Below, in pieces: positions 1-5,433 of a DNA stretch of 6,274 nt (the stretch's first letter is position 1; each line of letters opens with the position of its first letter). The notes beneath the pieces are model-generated. The model was given only the letters and a program-made list of their open reading frames with translations. It did no database searches and was not told the origin of the DNA. Origin of the DNA: Terriglobia bacterium (lineage in GTDB: Bacteria > Acidobacteriota > Terriglobia > UBA7540); NCBI GenBank assembly GCA_020072905.1, contig JAIQGB010000271.1, forward strand, positions 1 to 6,274. Direction: 5' to 3'. The translations under genes and the position numbers were made by a program.

Positions 1-292
1 GATTGGCCTCAAAGCTGAGGGGCATCCGGCCGAGCATGGTGACGACACGCCCCCCGCCACCGGGGGGCAGTCCGACCAACACCGGCTGTGGTCGTTCCGT
101 TTGGGGGCCACGGTTCGTAGCGCCTACCCTCTCTGGCTTCGCCATGGTGTTATTGATATCGCAAGGAGCCACCAACCTGTCCGATACTCGCGCCAGCTTG
201 ACAAGCAAAGCCGCACCAGACACCAGAAGGATCAAGGCAGTAATTGCTATGGGGAAGTGATGTAGGAGGGTGGAGCTAGCTGCGCGCCTCAT
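1..292 (-). CDS. N-terminal part (97 residues) of an exported or membrane-anchored protein, probably an SBBP/beta-propeller-type surface protein; truncated by the window edge
   Basis: Reading the minus strand from ATG 292-290 gives an open frame of 97 codons that runs off the left edge. The start is supported by GGAGG five bases upstream and by an in-frame TAG at 322-320, which rules out a longer form in this frame. Residues 1-12 carry two arginines (MRRAAS). Residues 13-33 are a hydrophobic stretch (PIAITALILLVSGAALL) that can act as a signal peptide or anchor. A polar linker with a PPGGGG turn (76-81) follows, then LGRMPLSFEAN at the edge. From family memory, an 'LPLSFEANQGQ' motif opens the N-terminal domain of many large acidobacterial proteins with SBBP (seven-bladed beta-propeller) repeats. 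The family call rests on that short motif, while the existence of the gene rests on frame, SD, promoter and hydrophobic segment. It is co-directional with the sigma-kinase operon but has its own promoter. Confidence 0.75.
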   Translation of the reverse strand, partial: MRRAASSTLLHHFPIAITALILLVSGAALLVKLARVSDRLVAPCDINNTMAKPERVGATNRGPQTERPQPVLVGLPPGGGGRVVTMLGRMPLSFEAN

Positions 293-297
293 GAAGG

Positions 298-302
298 CCT
301 CC
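298..302 (-). promoter_or_regulatory. Shine-Dalgarno GGAGG deciding the start of the left-edge gene
   Basis: The minus strand reads GGAGG, then five bases (CCTTC), then ATG at 292-290. It is the only good ribosome-binding site in front of this frame, and it fixes the start. Confidence 0.7.
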
Positions 303-334
303 AGCTTGCGCGAACTTGCCTACAGTTTTGCCAT

Positions 335-363
335 TGGATACCACAAAATAAAAATAGTGTCAA
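335..363 (-). promoter_or_regulatory. Candidate promoter for the left-edge surface-protein gene (TTGACA, 17-base spacer, TATCCA)
   Basis: On the minus strand a perfect TTGACA (363-358) is followed by 17 bases and TATCCA (340-335). The -10 matches the TATAAT consensus at only three of six positions, but it is preceded by GG, giving GGTATCC. The predicted transcript would begin near 328, leaving a leader of about 36 bases before ATG 292. The surroundings are clearly AT-rich compared with the rest of the window. Two small dyads lie just upstream: CACA-N5-TGTG at 365-377 and GACAA-A-TTGTC at 391-401. They could be operator sites. The same -35/spacer/GGTA arrangement appears before the sigma gene. 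Confidence 0.45.
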
Positions 364-406
364 TCACAATATATGTGTTTTACATTATGCGACAAATTGT
401 CCTGGG

Positions 407-432
407 AGGGGGTTCAGTTGAAGAAGCCCCCT
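407..432 (-). terminator. GC-rich hairpin after the kinase gene, possible terminator
   Basis: AGGGGG (407-412) pairs with CCCCCT (427-432), with an inner TTC/GAA pairing (413-415 with 423-425), one bulged G and a seven-base loop. It starts about 84 bases after the kinase stop and lies upstream of the next gene's promoter, where a terminator for the sigma-kinase operon would be expected. On the minus strand no run of T follows the stem, so it is not a classical intrinsic terminator. It could instead be a 3'-end stabilising structure. Confidence 0.3.
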
Positions 433-515
433 TTGCAAGGAGACGGATTCACTTCAGACAGTCCAAATGGGGGAATAGGCGTAGAGCAGTTGGGCCTAGG
501 ATCGTCCATGGCCTG

Positions 516-3500
516 CTAGTGAAGAATCTCCGCGGCTTTGCGGGCGATGAGGTTGAAGCCCTTTGCAGAGGATGCTTTCTGAAGCGTGTCGAGTCGTGTG
601 CGGCCGCGTGCCGCATCTCCGGATTGCACCTCAATCCCGCCGAGGGCCAGTTCCGCTTCAAACTGGTTGTAGAGCAGGCCCTCCCGTTTCGCCTGTTTCG
701 CGGCTCCTTCCGCGAGTCGGCGTGCCTCAGTCGCTCGTCCAGAAGAGGCCAAAACACGTGCGGTCTCTGCCATAACATACAGCCGAACGCTCTGATCTTC
801 ACTATTCCTGGCGATTGTCCACGCAGCGTCGGCGGCCTTCCCAGCATCGCTGATTTTTCCCTGTGCGAGCAGGGCGCGCGCTTCCAAAGCGCAGGCTTGC
901 GCCTCATAATCAACGGCTCCCGATTTATGGGATTCCTCAGACGCCTGCGTGGCAAGCGATAGGGAATCGGCTGGCTTCCCGGTTTCGATCAGGACCTCAG
1001 CCAGCCCGATTTGGCACTCACTCTCTGCGCCCTTCTCACCTATGGCCCGTCGGATTTCCAAGGATTGCTCGTACTTTGTTCGAGCAGCGCTCAGGTTGCC
1101 ACTGATCCGCAGAACTTCACCCAAGTTGTAGAGGGCATATGCCATTCCACTGCGATAGCCGATTTGGGTGGTTACCTGCAGCGATTCTTCGTACAGCTTC
1201 CTGGCTCCGTTGATGTCCCCTCCAAGAAAGGCCAAACCACCGAGGTTATTGAGCGAAGTTGCCGCACCGTCTAAGTCTCCAATCTCGCGGCGCAGAGCAA
1301 GCGATTCCTTAAATCGTTTCTGGGCGCCCTCCAGGTCGCCTTGGTGAAGGAGAACGTTGGCGGAGTTGTCGAGCACAACCGCGGTATGCCCCTTGTCGCC
1401 GATCTTGCGGCTGACGGCCAGTGCCTTTTCATAGGAAGCCTTCGCCTCCCGGAGGCTTCCCATCTCCTCGTACAATAGACCTATATTGTTGAGGGTGTGT
1501 GCCACGCCGTAGCCGTTCCCAATCTCCCCATAAGCGGCATTTGCCTCTTCGTACATCGTCATCGCCCTCGGTCTGTCTGCTTGATCGGCAAGCAAATTGG
1601 CTAGGTTGTTGTACGAATCTGCCACCCCTCTGCGGTCGCCTACGGCCCGATAGATCTTCCGCGCCTGCTCAAATGCCATCCGTGCCAGTCTGGGCTCCCC
1701 CAGCTTCCAGTACGCCAGGCCCTGAGAAGATAACCCCCCGGCCGCCAGAAGACGAGCCCCCAGTTTTTCACCTCTCTCTGATGCCCGCCGGGCCGCATCT
1801 CTTTGTCGCGGGAAATCCGAAAGCGCGGAAGCTGCCGATGATTCCGCCAAGTCGATGCGAACATCGTCGCGCAAGGGGCGGGGCAGGTCGCGCAGGGCTC
1901 GAATTGTTTCGAGCGCCTCCTTGCCCTTGCCTGCGGAAACTTGTGCCCCCGCAAGACGCAATCCGTAATCCACCTCGTCTGGGAACAGCACCAGAAGGCG
2001 CCGGTAGATTTCGGCAGCCTTTCCCCATTCTCTGGTCGTCTCGCGGTATCTGCCCTCTATGACAAGCCTTTCCTCCCGCGGGAGCTTGGAGGAGAGTTGA
2101 AAGGCCTTTTCGGCTTCCGCCCTGGCGTTCTGGTCATAACCCAGGGCTGACCATGCGGCAGCTAGGGCAGAATGAGATTGAGGATGCTGCGGGTCGGCGG
2201 CGACCGCTTGCTGAAGGAGGTCTCGAGCCGCTCCGGCATCAAAGAACCGCAGCTTGCGGATTCCTTCAGAATACAGGCGCTCAGCCTCAGTGTTGGAAGG
2301 CAGTGAGGCTCGCACGATGCCAAGTTCAGCAGGCTCCGGCGCGCCCACACCGAGCTTCTCACGCAGGGCTGAACCGGCCTTGGAGACTAAGCCAAGAAGT
2401 TGCTCCTGACTTCCAACTGCGGCAAAGGACGCCAACGTTACTCCGGCCAAGGTATCCTGCAGGCGCAAATCGAGGCGAATCTGCCCACCACCCTGCTCCC
2501 CCATTACGAGGTACGACCCAAGCACGACCAGGTCAGAACCCAGATTGGCGCGAATGCGCGTGAGTGTACCTCTGGCATAGGTATCAGCATCGGGCAGCGC
2601 CAATTCGGCCCTCATTCGAGCGACATCCTCGCCTGGTATCGTGCGCAGTTTCGAACCCGCGCTGAGCTCGGTGCCCAGCATTTCGGAAAGCGCGGAGGAA
2701 AGCCATAGCTGGTCATTGCGGCCGGAAAGGTTCTTGAAGCCGAGTACGGCGATCGAGCGCCGACGGTCTTGCTCTGGATCGCGGGAGAGGTTTTCAGGCA
2801 GCGGCACAGCGACGGATTCGACCTGCGGTGTGGGCACGCCATGGCGTGCCCCTAGGGCGGTCCGTAAACGATCGCGCAGGCCGGCAATGTTCAATCCGAG
2901 CATCAAGGCGAGTAACGCAATTACCGTCGCAGCCGCCAGCGGGATGGCCCGACGACTGGAAAGGGGGGCCCCTCGCAGGCGCCCGTGGGCGGGCACGCGG
3001 CCCGCCCCTACCGCCACGAGGTCGGTCTTCAGGTCGGAGGCCGTCTGGTAGCGCAGTACGCGGTCCTTCGCAAGGGTCTTGTTGATGATCTCTTCCAGCC
3101 CGGGCGACAGGCTGGGATTCACTTCTCGCGGCGATGGCGGTGTGCGCGTCAGCACGGCGTTGAGGACGGCGCCCGCCGAGGCCCCCGAAAACGCCCGCCG
3201 CCCGGTGGCCATCTCGTACAGCACGGCGCCAAAAGAGAAAATGTCCGTCCGCCCATCGAGCGCGTCTCCCCGCACCTGCTCCGGCGACATATACTCGAAC
3301 GTCCCCATCGTTAGTCCCGCGCTCGTCAGCGAGTCCTCGTCCCAGCCGATTGTCTCTTCCACTGACGTGCCGACGCGTTGCCCGCCCTGCGTTGTCCACT
3401 GCTTCGCCAATGTTGGCACCCGCTTCGCCAGCCCGAAGTCGAGAATCTTGGCCTCCCCACGGCTGGTTACGAATATGTTCGCGGGTTTGATGTCGCGATG

Positions 3501-4136
3501 AATGACGCCTTTCGAGTGGGCGGCTTCGAGCGCGTCTGCAATCTGAATCGAGAGATCAAGTAGTTCCTCAGTCTTCAGCGGCTGGCCATTGATGTGTCGC
3601 ATGACTGTCTCCCCCTCAAGGTATTCCATGACAATGAAGGGTTGGCCCTCGTGCTCGCCAATTTCGTGCACCATACAGATGTTAGGGTGGTCCAGCGCCG
3701 AGGCAGCGCGTGCTTCCCGCCGGAAGCGTTCGATGAATTTCCGGTCTTGAGCCAACTCTGTAGGCATGAATTTGAGCGCCACAAGCCGGCCAAGCTCGGT
3801 GTCCTCAGCCTTGTAAACCACACCCATCCCGCCACGACCGAGTTTCTCCTGCACCCGGTAGTGCGATACCATCCGGCCCGCCCACGCGTCCGTTTCCCTA
3901 TGCCCCGCCGCTTCTTCCTTCGCTTTGGCCAACTCCCTGGCGGCAAAATCCAGCGCTGGAGTTTCGATGAAGCTTTCGGCCTCATCCCCGGAAGCCAAAA
4001 GCGATTCGAGCTCCTGTTGCAAGCCGGCATCGTGCTCACAGACTTTCTTGAGGAAGGCCAGCCGCTCCTGCCCCTCCAGCGCACGCGCCTTGTGGTACAA
4101 CTCCTCGATCTGTCGCCAGCGTTCAGGCTGCAGCAT
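516..4136 (-). CDS. Transmembrane Ser/Thr protein kinase with TolB-N/FlgO-like and TPR sensor region (1206 residues)
   Basis: This is a Hanks-type kinase that transfers phosphate from ATP to Ser/Thr of partner proteins. Residues 1-90 form the acidic/helical leader typical of acidobacterial kinases. The kinase domain (about 93-375) is complete: glycine loop GRGGMGVV (100-107), ATP-binding Lys122 (VALKF), helix-C Glu141, HRDIKPAN with catalytic Asp215 and Asn220, DFG 233-235, MSPE 283-286 and Asp298 (TDIFSFG). The DFG-to-SPE stretch is about 54 residues, longer than usual, and rich in Thr/Ser. One membrane segment follows Arg-Arg 395-396 (about 397-420). Residues 460-597 (SIAVLGFKNLSG onward) resemble the TolB N-terminal/FlgO-like domain often found before TPRs in such kinases. 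TPR-like helices run from about 619 to the end, with a strict 40-residue period from 797. The start codon overlaps the sigma gene by 14 bases and has only a weak SD, suggesting translational coupling. The probable partner is that sigma factor. The ligand of the outer part is unknown. Confidence 0.93.
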   Translation of the reverse strand: MLQPERWRQIEELYHKARALEGQERLAFLKKVCEHDAGLQQELESLLASGDEAESFIETPALDFAARELAKAKEEAAGHRETDAWAGRMVSHYRVQEKLGRGGMGVVYKAEDTELGRLVALKFMPTELAQDRKFIERFRREARAASALDHPNICMVHEIGEHEGQPFIVMEYLEGETVMRHINGQPLKTEELLDLSIQIADALEAAHSKGVIHRDIKPANIFVTSRGEAKILDFGLAKRVPTLAKQWTTQGGQRVGTSVEETIGWDEDSLTSAGLTMGTFEYMSPEQVRGDALDGRTDIFSFGAVLYEMATGRRAFSGASAGAVLNAVLTRTPPSPREVNPSLSPGLEEIINKTLAKDRVLRYQTASDLKTDLVAVGAGRVPAHGRLRGAPLSSRRAIPLAAATVIALLALMLGLNIAGLRDRLRTALGARHGVPTPQVESVAVPLPENLSRDPEQDRRRSIAVLGFKNLSGRNDQLWLSSALSEMLGTELSAGSKLRTIPGEDVARMRAELALPDADTYARGTLTRIRANLGSDLVVLGSYLVMGEQGGGQIRLDLRLQDTLAGVTLASFAAVGSQEQLLGLVSKAGSALREKLGVGAPEPAELGIVRASLPSNTEAERLYSEGIRKLRFFDAGAARDLLQQAVAADPQHPQSHSALAAAWSALGYDQNARAEAEKAFQLSSKLPREERLVIEGRYRETTREWGKAAEIYRRLLVLFPDEVDYGLRLAGAQVSAGKGKEALETIRALRDLPRPLRDDVRIDLAESSAASALSDFPRQRDAARRASERGEKLGARLLAAGGLSSQGLAYWKLGEPRLARMAFEQARKIYRAVGDRRGVADSYNNLANLLADQADRPRAMTMYEEANAAYGEIGNGYGVAHTLNNIGLLYEEMGSLREAKASYEKALAVSRKIGDKGHTAVVLDNSANVLLHQGDLEGAQKRFKESLALRREIGDLDGAATSLNNLGGLAFLGGDINGARKLYEESLQVTTQIGYRSGMAYALYNLGEVLRISGNLSAARTKYEQSLEIRRAIGEKGAESECQIGLAEVLIETGKPADSLSLATQASEESHKSGAVDYEAQACALEARALLAQGKISDAGKAADAAWTIARNSEDQSVRLYVMAETARVLASSGRATEARRLAEGAAKQAKREGLLYNQFEAELALGGIEVQSGDAARGRTRLDTLQKASSAKGFNLIARKAAEILH
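549..1748 (-). repeat. Ten in-register 40-residue (120-base) TPR-like units in the kinase C-terminus
   Basis: Kinase residues 797-1196 divide into ten consecutive units of exactly 40 residues with no insertion or deletion. Unit starts are residues 797, 837, 877, 917, 957, 997, 1037, 1077, 1117 and 1157. Units 2-6 share the pattern SYNNLA/TLNNIG/SLNNLG at positions 5-10, AR..YE.SL near positions 22-30 and IGD near position 36, as in TPR_12/kinesin-light-chain-like repeats. Position 17 is glycine in nine of the ten units; unit 2 has alanine. Units 7-10 keep the period and the glycine but lose the Asn-Asn and Tyr-Glu positions. Residues 757-796 may be an eleventh, degenerate unit. The array probably forms a curved superhelix for protein or peptide binding. 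Confidence 0.8.
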
Positions 4137-4710
4137 GCTGTTGATCCGCTCTCAGCTCGCGCCAAAGCCACGCCTTGGCCAGATCCCAGTCCCGCATAAC
4201 CGTTCGGGGAGAAACCTTCAAGACCTCCGCGGAGTCTTTCACGCTCAGTCCCCCGTAAAAGCGTAGCTCCACAACACGCGCCTTGCGCGGATCGAGCTTC
4301 GCTAACTGGTCAAGCGCATCGTTCAATGCCACAAGGTCTGGTCGCGGCCTCGCACCCACCACCAGGGATTCGTCGAAGTTAAGAGCCTTGACTCCGCCCC
4401 CCCGCTTGACTGTGTGTCGGGCGCGGGCATGATCGGTAAGTACCCGACGCATCAGCTGCGCGCAGAGGGCGAAGAAATGCGCCCGGTCGTGCCAACTGAC
4501 CCCGGCAGTATCCACTAATCCTATGAAGACTTCGTTGATCAGGCCCGTAGTTTGGAGGGTGTGACCCGTCCCCTCACGAGTCATGTAGTGATGCGCCAGC
4601 CGGTGCAAATCGCCGTAGACGATTGTAGTGAGCCGGTCCAGGGCTTGCCGGTCGCCTGCGCTCCAAGCGCGGAGCAGGCGCGTCACCTCATGTGTGGAGG
4701 GCGGCGACAC
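4123..4710 (-). CDS. ECF RNA polymerase sigma factor, TIGR02999/Sigma70_ECF type, paired with a Ser/Thr kinase (195 residues)
   Basis: The protein directs RNA polymerase to specific promoters. Sigma region 2 spans about residues 9-99. In it, LQTTGLINEVF (52-62) occupies the place of the usual DAEDLVQETF, followed by WHDRAHFFALCAQLMRRVLTDHARAR. A linker covers about 100-128, and region 4 about 130-186 contains LDPRKARVVELRFYGGLSVKD and a helix-turn-helix reading SAEVLKVSPRTVMRDW. I chose GTG 4710-4708 because AGGGAGGT lies six bases upstream and a promoter sits just beyond. A longer frame from ATG 4767 would begin between the -35 and -10 boxes and adds 19 residues unlike the family. The stop lies inside the kinase start region (14-base overlap). 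No anti-sigma gene is present. From known ECF/STPK pairs I infer control by phosphorylation by the neighbouring kinase. Confidence 0.92.
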   Translation of the reverse strand: MSPPSTHEVTRLLRAWSAGDRQALDRLTTIVYGDLHRLAHHYMTREGTGHTLQTTGLINEVFIGLVDTAGVSWHDRAHFFALCAQLMRRVLTDHARARHTVKRGGGVKALNFDESLVVGARPRPDLVALNDALDQLAKLDPRKARVVELRFYGGLSVKDSAEVLKVSPRTVMRDWDLAKAWLWRELRADQQHAAA

Positions 4711-4715
4711 AAAGC

Positions 4716-4723
4716 ACCTCCCT
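4716..4723 (-). promoter_or_regulatory. Strong Shine-Dalgarno AGGGAGGT deciding the GTG start of the sigma gene
   Basis: The minus strand reads AGGGAGGT followed by GCTTT and the GTG at 4710-4708; the GGAGG core is six bases from the start. It is the best ribosome-binding site in the region and favours the shorter 195-residue sigma factor. Confidence 0.75.
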
Positions 4724-4751
4724 ACCAGTGGGCGAGGAACTGTTGACCACA

Positions 4752-4780
4752 ACGGTACCAGACACACAGGGAGTTGTCAA
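4752..4780 (-). promoter_or_regulatory. Candidate promoter of the sigma-kinase operon (TTGACA, 17-base spacer, TACCGT)
   Basis: On the minus strand a perfect TTGACA (4780-4775) is followed by 17 bases and TACCGT (4757-4752), preceded by GG (GGTACCG). The -10 agrees with TATAAT at three of six positions. The predicted transcription start near 4745 leaves a leader of about 35 bases before the GTG at 4710. The layout copies the promoter at 335-363, which could mean a common sigma factor, possibly this ECF factor itself (autoregulation). That last point is inference. Confidence 0.45.
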
Positions 4781-5124
4781 ACGTACTTTCTTTTTCTCGC
4801 TTTGCAGTTTTTGCCCGCGGTTCTCGCTCTTGTAAGTAAGAGGGGGAGTGGAGCCATGGCGGGGCCACCTAACACTGCATGTCCATCTGTTTGCAACATT
4901 CTGGGTACAGTGTCGAGTGATAAATTATCGCGACGGACTTTCTGTCCATCGCCGGGCGCGCGCTTATCTGCCGCTTACCTGGGAATTATACGCCGTGCAT
5001 TGCAACCTCCGCGCATCTGCGCGAACGTGGTCGGCATAGAGAGGCGGCCAGGTGAGGTCCTACCTTGTGCCCGCAGACCGGCGGGGCCGCCGAGGGGTGC
5101 CGGAAGGATCTCACCGACCGCCGC

Positions 5125-5183
5125 AAGGAGAAACGTACGCAACGTGCCGGCTTAGCTCTGCAGTTAAGGAGAAAACAGCAACG
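5125..5183 (+). repeat. Two short direct near-repeats, AAGGAGAAA...GCAACG, 41 bases apart
   Basis: AAGGAGAAACGTACGCAACG (5125-5144) and AAGGAGAAAACAGCAACG (5166-5183) share AAGGAGAAA and GCAACG. Each begins like a strong Shine-Dalgarno site, but no ATG, GTG or TTG follows at a usable distance. The real ribosome-binding site of the downstream gene (GAGGAGAAACGCT at 5421-5433) is similar. Confidence 0.4.
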
Positions 5184-5265
5184 AAACCGACGCCACACCC
5201 GGCGGGCACCAGGTGGTTGTTTGTCTCTGTGGCCCACCATGTGGAGCAGTAAATCGGGGTGGTAG

Positions 5266-5298
5266 CCACAGTCAATTCGCAAGTTGAATTGACCGTGG
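5266..5298. repeat. Inverted repeat with two outward-facing TTGAC boxes
   Basis: CCAC-A-GTCAATTC (5266-5278) faces GAATTGAC-C-GTGG (5286-5298) across a seven-base loop (GCAAGTT). This gives 8 + 4 base pairs with one A/C mismatch. No T run follows on either strand, so a terminator is unlikely. It could be an operator for a dimeric regulator or a leader hairpin. Each arm contains TTGAC pointing outward, but neither has a good -10 at the right distance. Confidence 0.5.
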
Positions 5299-5373
5299 GT
5301 TCGTCATCAGGGGAAAGATAGCGCACCGTCAGAAAAGGCCCTGGCCGTGGTTCGCCGCTTCCCCGTTTCATTA

Positions 5374-5406
5374 ACTCGCCGCGAGCGAGTCAATCGCCCT
5401 CGCGGC
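5374..5406 (+). promoter_or_regulatory. Two mutually exclusive hairpins just upstream of the secreted-protein gene
   Basis: Hairpin A pairs ACTCGC (5374-5379) with GCGAGT (5385-5390) around CGCGA. Hairpin B pairs GCCGCGAG (5378-5385) with CTCGCGGC (5399-5406), with a further CGA/TCG pairing (5386-5388 with 5394-5396) inside the loop. They share bases 5378-5390, so only one can form at a time. Hairpin B ends 14 bases before the Shine-Dalgarno at 5421. Whether this is regulatory is inference. Confidence 0.4.
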
Positions 5407-5420
5407 CCAAACCGCAAAAA

Positions 5421-5426
5421 GAGGAG
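5421..5426 (+). promoter_or_regulatory. Shine-Dalgarno GAGGAG of the secreted-protein gene
   Basis: GAGGAG is followed by seven bases and ATG 5434. It places the start directly before a typical signal peptide. An in-frame ATG-like codon at 5347 has no such site and would add 29 Arg-rich residues. Confidence 0.75.
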
Positions 5427-5433
5427 AAACGCT

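Larger units (their letters stand above)
4781..5433. other. Long divergent intergenic region without a convincing gene; holds several inverted repeats
   Basis: This region separates the minus-strand sigma operon from the plus-strand secreted-protein gene. Short open frames on both strands are Arg/Pro/Cys-rich, lack good ribosome-binding sites and resemble no family I know. Structures visible by eye: a hairpin at 4930-4952 (GCGA-c-GGAC, loop TTTCT, GTCC-a-TCGC); CGCGC/GCGCG at 5010-5023 with loop ATCT; two near-copies of AAGGAGAAAmC..GCAACG at 5125-5144 and 5166-5183; a long inverted repeat at 5266-5298; and alternative hairpins at 5374-5406. A perfect TATAAT (minus strand, 4990-4985) has no -35 partner. 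The length leaves room for regulatory sites or an unannotated small RNA, but nothing proves one. Confidence 0.5.

Noticed and set aside
50..67. CCCCCC-N6-GGGGGG hairpin as a terminator
   Set aside because: It lies within the coding part of the left-edge gene, where it encodes a Pro-Pro-Gly-Gly-Gly-Gly linker, and no T run follows.
3..260. Plus-strand open frame of 85 codons at the left edge
   Set aside because: Its translation is Pro/Arg-rich with no motif or SD, and it is antisense to the better supported minus-strand gene with the PLSFEAN motif.
270..962. Plus-strand open frame of 230 codons
   Set aside because: It mostly lies antisense to the kinase C-terminus, shows no family resemblance and is explained as a shadow of the GC-rich coding strand.
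549..1748. 120-base periodicity as a CRISPR or DNA-level tandem repeat
   Set aside because: The period exists at the protein level (40-residue helical units); the DNA units are too divergent to be recent tandem copies or CRISPR repeats.
4711..4767. ATG at 4767 as the start of the sigma factor
   Set aside because: It would begin between the -35 and -10 boxes of the candidate promoter and has no clear SD; GTG 4710 has AGGGAGGT at ideal spacing and matches the usual family N-terminus.
4985..4990. Perfect TATAAT on the minus strand as the sigma promoter
   Set aside because: There is no TTGACA-like box 16-18 bases upstream (CGCGGA at 17) and no TGN extension; the TTGACA promoter at 4752-4780 is nearer and better placed.
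5052..5371. Small open frames on both strands (66 codons plus at 5052-5252, 86 codons minus at 5111-5371)
   Set aside because: They overlap each other, have poor start sites, unusual Arg/Pro/Cys composition and no recognisable motif, and the long inverted repeat falls within or beside them.
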